Of a stretch of DNA of 64,000 nucleotides, positions 54,704 to 64,000 are shown in pieces; positions within the stretch are counted from its first letter, which is position 1, and each line of letters opens with the position of its first letter. Location of the stretch: NCBI GenBank assembly GCA_021927905.1, contig BLLK01000056.1:248001-312000 (forward strand), written 5' to 3'. Origin of the DNA: Chaetoceros tenuissimus. Taxonomy: Eukaryota > Bacillariophyta > Thalassiosirophyceae > Chaetocerotales > Chaetocerotaceae. The notes beneath the pieces are model-generated. The model was given only the letters and a program-made list of their open reading frames with translations, did no database searches and had not been told where the DNA came from. Both the position numbers and the translations under genes were made by a program.

Positions 54704-55509
54704 AAAATTCAATTTCTGGAATTACACCGCAGATTGTGAAGTGTCGGAAAGAATTAGCTCAGAGAAAAGACAAGCAGCGCGCACTTGCATATTTAACATT
54801 TAACAGTATGAATGTCCTTTAGACTGCGTAGAAACTTTTATTGTATTCATTTCCAATTGTGGATTGTATACGTGACTCCTCGCTGATACGTTAAATAAGC
54901 GCTAGAATCTTCTTTTCCTTTCTTTTTCCTCTTTCTCCTCCTCCTCCTCTCCTTCCTTTTTGTTTCTTTTTGGGGCTGCGCCCCGATATTCCTCCTTAGC
55001 CGCGTCGTATACGTTAAAGAGCCAGTATTGCCCTATTGGAGACCTACTTTTTTTTTTGAATTTTGTCGTAGAAACGAAACTTCCAAACCTAATATCAGCT
55101 CCATTTCAGAATATGCTGTATTGATAGTTTTTTAAAATCGAAATCTTCATATTAATTTTAACTAGGGACAATATAGGGTTTTTGATTTGTGCTCTTGTGT
55201 GTGGAGATATAAGAGCACAAACACATTTATCGTTTTTTGCAGACTGTCGCAGAAATGAATTCAAAACATATTCAAGCGAAATTATTTATATTGACAGGTC
55301 AATCCTCTACCCTTTGTCACATTTCATGTTTGAATCAATGGGATTGAAAATACATACTACAATATCTTATCTTCTTTTCAAAAACTCAACCTCGATTTCA
55401 AGATGTGCCAAATAACATGGTATTATGATAGTACCTACTCCTAACCCAAACCCCAACCATATAGATCTTCAGTCTTCAGTAATGCGAACAGAGAGCACAG
55501 AAGAAAGCT
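54704..55509. other. Intergenic with pyrimidine tract
   Basis: 806 bases. It contains a pyrimidine-rich tract (54911-54980, with CTCCTCCTCCTCCTCT) and a GGGGCTGCGCCCC hairpin near 54972. No gene is seen. Confidence 0.55.
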
Positions 55510-57135
55510 ATGAAATTGAGAACATTAGGAACTAAGAGATACGCTGGCAAGAAGAAGTTGTATTATTCGACTTTGTTTGCCAGTGTTCTCCTTCTCGTGC
55601 TTCTTCAAAGACACCAACAAACAAAAATTGAACAAAATCTAGAAAGGAAAATACGAAACAGTAAAGAAGAGACTCAAAACATAACGAGAATTATAAACGA
55701 AACGTCGAGCAACTTGTTGAGAAGCATCAAGAACTCTGAAAGTTCGTCGACCTCTTCGTTTATATCTTTAAAGGTTATTCCATCTGAAGAACGCATCTTC
55801 CAACCAGGTCCATATGCATATAGCAAGAACCATACATTAATCATTACCGGTGCTAGCATAACAGGAGATTATCATCGCATGAATGATACACTATGGTTAC
55901 AAATATTTGCAATAGGAGATAAACCCTTTCAGTCTGATCGTGAGCGTTGTAAATATACCAATAAATCTTGGAGTGAATTGTATCATTGGCCGAAATGGGA
56001 ACTTATGCATAAAGAACCATTTCAAGTCAAAATTGGCAACTCTAGTATTCCACTACAATTCATACCGCAACATGGCATCGATTCAAATACATTGAAAGTC
56101 GTTCAAATTTGGAGAGCAAATATTACCTCTTTGATTTCCGAGTCCAACTTTTATCAATTCCATGAGGCTGAAAGGCGAGATGATATAGCCTTACCAGTAG
56201 AACTGATACATGGTCATGATCAGAGACATAAATATACCGTGCTTAAATTGTACTTTCCCATCTCAGATCCTGCAGTAGGTCTCAATGAAATAAAATCAAA
56301 TCAGACGAAAGGAATCATGCATCAAAAGCACGACGTTACTTTATGTGCAGTGGTTCATCCCAATGGCTTGAAAAATATACATGAATGGCTGCAATATCAC
56401 TACAATACAGTGGGAATTGATCATATCCATTTGGGGTTGGATAGTCTTTTTGCAACTAATACTGACTCGGACAAACTTTCTGCAAGTGCAAATGGATTAC
56501 TAGAAGAATATATTAATACAGGACGTCTTTCTTTGTCAAGCGTATGGGATAACAAAGTAGGTCTCACCTGTCAAGATAGGGACATTCCTAAAATGCAGTT
56601 CTATCAAACATGTCTTTACAGAGCAAAAAGTACATCGGAATTCATGGCGATATGGGATGCAGATGAGTTTTTCTACGTGAAAAAAGACTCATTGCGACAT
56701 TTAAAACTTGGAACACTTCTTCGACAAATTGACCATGAAGGATGCCACGATTGGTCCTTTGTCACTATGGAATCATCAACTGCTGGAAGAGGAGATAAAC
56801 AGCTTCCATTTGGACAAACAGGAATTGTTTCTCTTGACTATCCTTTGCGTGAGAACATGACAAACAGAGTATGGCAAAAGAGCATCAGTAGAACGAAAAA
56901 CGTATTTTCGAATAGCATCCATATTCCTAGCTCTTCTCTTCCACAGGGCAAAGGTAATTTGACTGATGTCTTATCTTTGGTTCCAGATGGAAACAATGAT
57001 TGTGCATTTTATTTAAAAAATGCTATAATGATTCATGCAAGAGGTGTTCAGAGACAGGGTGGTGAAAATCGGGAGGATTTGGAAAATGCTATCTCCAACG
57101 AATTGGTGTCTTTGTTGGCACAAGGAAATAAGTGA
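55510..57135 (+). CDS. GT92-family (DUF23) glycosyltransferase, type II membrane protein
   Basis: 541 residues, one exon. A short basic cytosolic N-terminus (KRYAGKKK) is followed by one TM anchor at about 17-34 (YYSTLFASVLLLVLLQRH) and a coiled stalk. The catalytic domain begins near 275 with the DUF23 block VTLCAVVHPNGLKNIHEWLQ. The DxD-type motif is in FMAIWDADEFFYV (about 382-390). A conserved Cys pattern is present (LTCQDRD, QFYQTCLYRAKS). GT92 enzymes move hexoses in the Golgi; the substrate here is not readable. Several N-glycosylation sites are visible in the stalk. It converges on RPA1 with 99 bases between. Confidence 0.82.
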   Translation: MKLRTLGTKRYAGKKKLYYSTLFASVLLLVLLQRHQQTKIEQNLERKIRNSKEETQNITRIINETSSNLLRSIKNSESSSTSSFISLKVIPSEERIFQPGPYAYSKNHTLIITGASITGDYHRMNDTLWLQIFAIGDKPFQSDRERCKYTNKSWSELYHWPKWELMHKEPFQVKIGNSSIPLQFIPQHGIDSNTLKVVQIWRANITSLISESNFYQFHEAERRDDIALPVELIHGHDQRHKYTVLKLYFPISDPAVGLNEIKSNQTKGIMHQKHDVTLCAVVHPNGLKNIHEWLQYHYNTVGIDHIHLGLDSLFATNTDSDKLSASANGLLEEYINTGRLSLSSVWDNKVGLTCQDRDIPKMQFYQTCLYRAKSTSEFMAIWDADEFFYVKKDSLRHLKLGTLLRQIDHEGCHDWSFVTMESSTAGRGDKQLPFGQTGIVSLDYPLRENMTNRVWQKSISRTKNVFSNSIHIPSSSLPQGKGNLTDVLSLVPDGNNDCAFYLKNAIMIHARGVQRQGGENREDLENAISNELVSLLAQGNK

Positions 57136-57234
57136 TATGCCACAGCATACTCTAAAGATTAACTTTCTACAAAGTTATAATTTAATAATATACATTGCCA
57201 CAAGCAAGTCAAATAAATAATAGCAAATTTACTT

Positions 57235-60200
57235 TTAAACTTTCACCAAACATTCGAAAGCTCCTGTTCCATGTTTGATAGGTCGACCAAGTACTATATT
57301 TGCACTTGGACTATTCATTGGTTCATCTCTGTTGTTCAATGCAGCATCAATCATGAATGTAGCCGTTGTTTCATAACTCATTTGAAGGAAAGAGGAACTT
57401 GCATCTGCCATTCCAATTCTATTCATTGGCTTGAAGCCTCCATCGTATGTCATGTAGTCTGCAATCAATGTTAAATGTCTAGGATCTACAGAAATACCAT
57501 AGACTGCAAATACACCTCGAATTTGGTCAACAATACTCATTCTCGCTGCTTCTACTCCATAAGCACACCTTACTGCCCAAATATCATTGGACATGAGCTT
57601 ATTATGATCGACCTCGCGAAGCTTCCATATCTCTGAGAAGTTACATCCTGCTGTTTGGAGGCATCTTCCTCGTCCATCTTCTTCATTGATGTATCCGCAT
57701 TCAATCTTTGGTCTCGATCGAACCAAAGTCTTTTCTGCCGCACGTTCTACGAGACCAACCATTAGTAGAGGTCTTGCAGATGGATCGACACGTAGAGGTT
57801 GAAGAACGAGGCAATTCTTTCTCCTATCGATTCTAACTGCATTCATTGCATCACCTGAACTTGAAACATCGGCCTCTTCGTCTTCATCATCAGTCATGGC
57901 TGGTGGGGTATCATCATTGTCATCGGCAAACAATGCATTTTGAATACGCTTTTCATCCTCGTCCATGTCACCATAAGAGTCCATTTCTTTCTTGCGACCA
58001 AACTTGGATGCTGCAACTCCATCTTCTTCTCCGATTCCATCTTCGTCATTGTCATCATCATCAGACTCATCAAGTTCATCGCCCTTCTCTTCAGTCTTGG
58101 TACTACTTGACTTGGAATTTTTGTCATAGATGAACTCAGATGATTCTCCTCCCATAACATTCACAGAAGATGCATCCTCCGTGGAAGATCTCTTCAATTC
58201 CATCTTCATGATTCTAGAAAGGGTAGGAATAAATGTAGAAGTAATTACAGCAGCGATTTCCTCTAATTCAAGTCCAAATGCTTCACTAATACGTTCCGCG
58301 GGTTGCAGTTTCAATGTTACAGCATAAGCACGTTCCCAAGATCCTGAGGCACTTTGTTGAAGGGACTCCTTCACAGAGATTCCATTACGGCTTGAGATAA
58401 GTTCACTTAATGTAAGTCTGGTGAAGTAACGAGTCAAACGAAGAGCTGCCTTATCGGATACACTATCTAATAGTGGAACAGACATAGTTGGAGTTTTGAG
58501 TTCTCTCGATGCAGTCATGATAATTTCACGAAGACGAGGGATTCCAAGTGTCACATTTGCTCCAGCTCCGGCAAGATGGAATGTATTCAATGTCATTTGA
58601 GTAGAAGGTTCTCCAATACTTTGCGCTGCAATACATCCAACAGCTTCTCCAGGAGCACATAGAGCAGATCCATATTTTGCTGAAACAAGGTTCTTGAAGC
58701 CATCTGCAGATAGTCCAGTGCTTTTCATTGCAGACTTGAGCTTTTCATCTTCTACAACAGCTTTCGCAACATCGCTTGCAATCTTTTCAGATACGCAAGC
58801 TCCGCTACTTCCTATCCTATGTCCACCTCTTGCCTTAGAAATATCCGATAATATAGGATCTTGAACTCCAGGTCGAAGGATGGTACATAAACTTGAGGCA
58901 GCCGCTGTATGAGTACCTCCAGCATATTTAAAGTTAACTTCCAGTGGAACCTTGGAAACCTTACTTCCATCTTGCAAATACTTGATGTCATATTTGTCTC
59001 CGCTATGCACCTTTGTGATGGTTGCTTCATACCATCCCTTGCAAAGTGCACCTCTCTTCCATTCGTTACCAAATCGAAGTTTTCTAGCATACACAAATGC
59101 TCCCTTTTTCATTAATTTGCTTGATCCATTTTGAAGACTTTGGAATCTTTCACTATCAGCCTCAGCAATGTCTAATGTTGACTTTGGAAGTGCTAAATGA
59201 CGCTTCTCAAGAGCCTTGTGATTTCTAGCCATGTATTGCATTGTTGTTGAAGAACCATCTAAATGAGCAGCCTTCATGGGATCAATTCCATCTTCTCCAT
59301 ACAAGAACTGAACTACTCCACCTTCTCCATCTCGTACAGTATGGTCATAGCATACCTTAAGTTCTTCAAGATGCTTCACAAGACATCTTTGCAAGTAACC
59401 TGAACGAGAAGTCTTTACTGCTGTATCTACCAAACCTTCTCTACCAGCCATACAATGGAAATAATACTCTTGTGGTCTTACACCGGTTAAGAAACGGTCC
59501 ATAATGAAACCATCTGCTCTAGGATTAGGATCGTATGGTGCAAATGAAGGCATTGTTCTACCACTACTCATTCTAGGTACACGTCTTCCCTCCAATGCTT
59601 GCTGTCCAAGCGAACAAGATACCTGAGATTGGTTCACAGTCGAACCCTTCGCTCCTGTTGTTACCATCAGTGCAAAAGTCTAGAATATGGAATATTTGTT
59701 AGCAATGAGAAAAGAGTGAAGTCAAAAGGTAATCCGAAACTTACATTTTGTGGGAATGGGACTTCCAGTCCATTTGGAAGGCATTTCTTGATAATCTCAG
59801 ATGCCAAAGGATTCAATTGAGATTGCATATAAGCATCGAAAGAAGCAGCATTGGTCTTTCCATCTTCTCCCGAAAGAAGCTCTGCAATTTTAGCGGATGC
59901 AGTAGCAGCTTCAACAGGTTTCAGAGGTTTATCGACCTTGTGGATCTTGTCAATTTTAGGAATTTCGACCTTTCCTCCATCACTATCTGCCCATGCCTTT
60001 GCTGCACGTGAACCGCGGTTGTATGCTTTCTGTACAAGTTCTCTTCTAGCAGCATCGATATCCTTCTTCAGAATAAGATCCTCCATTCTACAAGAATGGC
60101 CCGAGTAATATTGAATGTAGGCAGTAAATAGCCTTCCGAAAGCATTTAGCAAGAGTCCTGCTTTGGTTGGACCATATGCTTCGTAGACTCCATGAACAAG

Positions 60201-62949
60201 AGAATGATCTGTAGATCCAAAAGCTGCTTTATCCAAAATACCTCGCAAAAGTTCTCCATCACGAATGATTACCAAGTGCTCCTTCATTGCATCTCCGAAT
60301 GCAACATTCGGAGTCTTTGCTTTTCTTTCTACTGAAATACCTGGTAAAATTTCCCTTGAATATGGATCCCCATCTTTACCCTTTCGCAAGTGATGCAATA
60401 AAGTACTAATAACTTGCTTTCCAGTCCATAGTTCTCTTGGTTTACGAATAGCAGGTGGAAGCATCTCAATATCTACATCAGATTGTAAAAGCTCAAGTCC
60501 CGACAAACTCGATAAACATGCAAACATGAGCTGTTGGTATTCCCATTTCTCCAAAAAGGTTTCTTTACTGGTAAGTTTGACTCCAGCATCTACATGATCC
60601 TGAATAAGACCTCGAAGAGGTGATCCATCTGTTGGCACAATGTACTGCAAGTCAGTCTTTGCAATACATTCCGACTCTGCTCTAGCAATATCATTTTGTG
60701 GAAAGTGACAATTCATTTCATCTCCATCATAATCCGCATTGTATGTGTTGCAATTCGCATAATGCATTCTAATTGTTTTCTGTGTAGGACTGTGAAGTAC
60801 TCTCACATAATGAGCCATGATACTAGGTTTATGAAGAGATGGCTACATAGAAAAGAAATGAGATGATGTTCACGTCACAATAATAACTGAGGTAAAAGTT
60901 CAAGAAAGGCTTACCTGACGATTCATCAATACCATATCTCCATTTCTCAATTGTCTTCCGACAATAGCAATACCTTTACTAGATAATAATCTTGCAGCTA
61001 ATGCCTCACGTTTGGTCTGTGCCATTCTAGTCAATTCAATTCTTCTTCCACTAGGCAATTCTACCCATCTAGCCCCAGGATATTGATTAGGACCTCTCAA
61101 GACTAATTCTCTCATTTCTTCTACATTCAAAGGAGTAACAGGAGTAGGATAAGTCAAAGTCTTTGCAAAATAAAGTGGAATACCAATTTCATTGGTTCCA
61201 ATATATGGATCTGGAGAAATAACAGATCTGCATGCAAAATTGACACGTTTTCCCATCATGTGCTTGCGGAAGATACCTTCCTTCTTCTCTAAAAGCTGAC
61301 GAATACCATTTGGTACAGTATTAGCTGCAGCTGCAGATGGATCCTTGGCACTATCGATAAAGCAATTAATGGTAGTTTGAAGATCAATCCATGTCGAAAT
61401 GGCTCTTGCTTGTACAGTATCCTTGTCCATAGCTTTGAGATCTTTCTTTGTAGATTCATTCAAGGAATCTTCTTCCAATGCTTGAACAGTTGCAAATGCA
61501 ATTCTCAAACGATCATTCAAATCCAAAACTTTATTGAGGTAATGATTCTGTGCATGTTCTACCGTCATGGTTCCCATAATCATTGGAGGACGAAATCTCG
61601 ATGGTGGAACTGGTACAGCTCTCATGAAAAAGATGGAATAACCTTCCTTTGCCGCTTGCAAATCAAACTTTCCATTAACAAGACAATGCGCATTTCCAAA
61701 AATCTGTGAACATACGATTGGATGTTGATTCCAAGTCATTTTGACTTGCGCTTCTACTTCCAGCGCATGCATGAATTTATCTGGTTTAGCTGACTTTTGT
61801 GCTAGTTTTTCTTGATTACTCTTTGCTTTGGCAAAAGTCGCAACGGTAGATTCTCGTTTCCGTCCTCCCATCAAATCATCCCCATCTTCATCATCCGTCA
61901 TGGTAGATTCACCTTCTGGTTCTTCTTCTTCTCCATCTACAGACTCCATGTCACTGTCATCAGAATCATAGATACGATCTTCATTTTCAATCCCACCATC
62001 TACCCCTGACAAAATAGTCGCAGCCGGTCTAATTTTAATGTTGGCAGTCACATTATTCTTTTTATATTTGTCACTCAATGGTGCTTGAAAGATTTTGTTG
62101 TAATTGTCTTGACGCAATCTTGGACTAAATGCAGCACAATTTCTACAATTCTTGCATGCATTACAGTTTGCAATGAATTCCTTGATGATTTCTCGTCTAG
62201 CTGCTCGTTCATGCGATGTGAGTTGTACATTTTTGACGTGAGCACAGGATTGAACGAGTTCTTGAAGGAGTGCATCAATGGATCCTGCCATGGAAGAATG
62301 ATTAGGATCCAGTTTTACCTTTTTACCATTGTCAGTGCCAGTCATTTGTCGTTTCATGAGTGCAACAATTTGTTCATCGAGGTTCATGGCATCATTGACT
62401 CTTCCAGCATCAATCAATGTAAGTTTAGTAGAAAAGATTTTGACCAAACGTTTTTCAATTCTGAATGAATGACAGTTTAAACATTTGAGACGAAGCAACT
62501 GTATCATTTTATTGAATGTAAGTGGTTGATATACGGGGATACACAGTTCAATGTGTCCAGCGTGTCCTGGGCAGTTGTTGTAGAGTTGACCACAGGTGAC
62601 ACATGGCTGAGTAGTTTTAGATTCGGTCGGTCCTAAAAATGGATCGTAGAGTCCATGAGGCAAAGGAGTTCCGAGAGAATCAAATGCTTGAGGATTCGTG
62701 ACTTCAATCACAGATCGAGATCTCACTTCTTCATCCGTATAGAGACTGTAAGTAGGGATGAGTAGTAGTGGGAAAGAGATGAAGAACGATAGATGAGATG
62801 ACAGGAAACAAGAAAGACAAGAAAAAGTTGGAAGACTATTTCAAATCTATTTCATATTCAAAAGCCATTCATTTAAAAGAGACTCACCCGAATTGAATGC
62901 CATCGACTTGACGACGAATGATGGCTCTGCTCAAATCACCAGATGCCAT
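57235..62949 (-). CDS. RPA1: RPA1, largest subunit of RNA polymerase I
   Basis: Four exons: 62949-62888, 62745-60915, 60842-59745 and 59679-57235; introns of 142, 72 and 65 bp have GT-AG ends and keep the frame. The product is about 1,811 residues (yeast A190 has 1,664). It transcribes rRNA genes in the nucleolus. Visible: N-terminal zinc site ([17 protein letters not shown]), second Cys cluster ([10 protein letters not shown]) and the catalytic Mg site ([10 protein letters not shown], about 666-675). The bridge-helix region follows ([20 protein letters not shown]), as does the trigger-loop block ([20 protein letters not shown]). An acidic insert ([10 protein letters not shown]), the pol I type end ([20 protein letters not shown]) and no heptad tail identify pol I rather than pol II or III. 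The first exon is short and was placed from frame and splice signals. Confidence 0.95.
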
Positions 62950-64000
62950 TCTTGTTGTCTAGAAAAATGAGGAAAGAAAGCCTTTTATGATTCCTTCAAG
63001 AGATTCTTTTCACTTTTTGAATCAACAGCTGAATGAAAATCAACTGAAATATATTTCAATCAGTTACTGACAGATCTAAAGTGTTTCAGTATTGATTACT
63101 CTTACAATAAAGAGAAAGCCAATTGTTCTTTTAGATGTGTTTTTTTGTTGGATCAAAAACATGAGAAAGATTGGCTCGCTTCGAATGGCCATCAATGTAT
63201 CTCTACTTGATAGGGATAGTAGTTGATCATATAGCTAGGTAGGATGTAAACTAATTGGCTATCGAATGCCTCATTTTTGAGTCTACCTACCGCTACATTG
63301 CCAGTCGTGTCCAGTCGTGTTTGAGGGCTATTGTACGAAGTTGGTGCGACAAAGTGAAAATTTTCTACCATTGCCTTTAGGGATAACAAAAGGTATATTC
63401 AATACGTACGGATGTCGTATGAAAAATCCAATGACTGCATTAAAAATAGAAAATCATAAAATACAAATGGTGTACAAAATATTTTTTTCCTTTCTGCTCG
63501 GCAATGTATTCTTCACCATCTTCTTTGTATGTCAGAAGGCAGAAAGGAAAAATTTCATTGAAAATTGCATAAGATATTTATCACTACATCTGCACTATAG
63601 AGTTTTGCTTATGAAAATCATATATCAACAAAATTTTATATTGAACACTTCCACGATGCTCTTTAATATATATCATATCGATTTATGTATAGTGATTTGA
63701 TTCTCATACAAAAAATGAAAAAATAATGATCACTTGATTTTTACATTTTTTTGTGTGAAGGTGAGTCCTGCGAAGTTGGTTCTCACTTGAGCTGAAAAAT
63801 CTAATAAAAAAAGTACCTGTGACAAATCCATCCTGCTTCTTCAGTAGGTAAGAGTCAATAAAAACAGATCATTGATTGTAGCAGGTTCTATTATCATAGT
63901 TTCATTAGGAATACAATGTTTTTCAATGCTAACCAACTTCGTTTTGAAGAAAATGTCGTAGAAATAGCACTTTACTTAAGCCCCTTTCAGTCCCATAAAA
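62950..64000. other. Upstream region of RPA1, no other gene seen
   Basis: AT-rich. Short open frames (for example 63317-63700) use non-ATG starts or are low in complexity and show no family signal. Confidence 0.5.

Noticed and set aside
54911-54990. Pyrimidine tract with GGGGCTGCGCCCC hairpin as a terminator
   Set aside because: Bacterial-type terminators do not apply in a nuclear genome, and no gene ends close by.
63317-63700. 127-codon plus-strand frame at the right end
   Set aside because: Non-ATG start and AT-driven Ile/Phe/Lys/Asn composition; looks like chance.
1-64000. CRISPR arrays, tRNA or rRNA genes, replication origins
   Set aside because: No spaced direct repeats, cloverleaf or rRNA-like sequence was recognised; the direct repeats seen are tandem minisatellites or gene duplications. 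A tRNA scan was not possible here.

Overview
The window looks like nuclear DNA of a diatom, most likely an AT-rich centric species of the Chaetoceros type (the genus is inference). The evidence is: genes broken by short GT-AG introns; a Ty1/copia element of the diatom CoDi kind; two tandem delta-class carbonic anhydrase genes; two proteins with a signal peptide followed by Phe, as in diatom plastid presequences; and many secreted Cys-rich proteins. About twenty host genes lie on both strands. Most carry no obvious bacterial or organellar signal.

Layout. 1-7461: a 5'-partial membrane-protein gene with a ShKT-like Cys domain is interrupted near its 3' end by a full-length 6.8 kb copia element (LTRs 623-851 and 7162-7390, one mismatch). 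7735-10337: three tandem small two-TM proteins (-). 10637-13273: SEC63 (+). 13539-19833: a secreted protein, a double-hotdog thioesterase, a secreted protein with a lysine-repeat tail and a small CxxCxGxG protein (all -). 20316-20936: plastid-type TPR protein (+). 21736-25264: two delta carbonic anhydrases (-) with CRE palindromes upstream. 27285-29945: a protein with a large Asn/Met-rich tail (+). 30620-32476: a secreted EGF/ShKT-like protein (-), followed by minisatellites. 34254-42578: GCN1 (+). 42689-45687: a PAS protein with a basic region (-). 46879-49249: a CXC (tesmin/TSO1) protein (-). 49250-52479: gene-poor. 52480-53472: a secreted protein (+), with a decayed, internally deleted tandem copy at 53.75-54.7 kb. 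55510-57135: a GT92 glycosyltransferase (+). 57235-62949: RPA1, the RNA polymerase I large subunit (-).

How they work together. The housekeeping genes (RPA1, GCN1, SEC63) serve rRNA synthesis, the amino-acid starvation response and ER translocation; nothing indicates an operon-like arrangement. The delta-CA pair belongs to inorganic-carbon acquisition. Its TGACGTCA elements resemble the CO2/cAMP-responsive elements known from diatom CA promoters, and the same motif clusters upstream of the PAS-domain regulator gene. The LTR of the copia element also carries TGACGT-type motifs.

The most unusual signals are: gag and pol in one frame separated by a single UGA in the UGA-CUA-G readthrough context; an insertion whose empty site restores an open host frame; a 48-nt candidate intron that would remove an in-frame stop from the ShKT protein; and tandem duplications in different states of decay. 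Exon joins were inferred by eye from splice signals, frame and family similarity. No alignment or database search was run.
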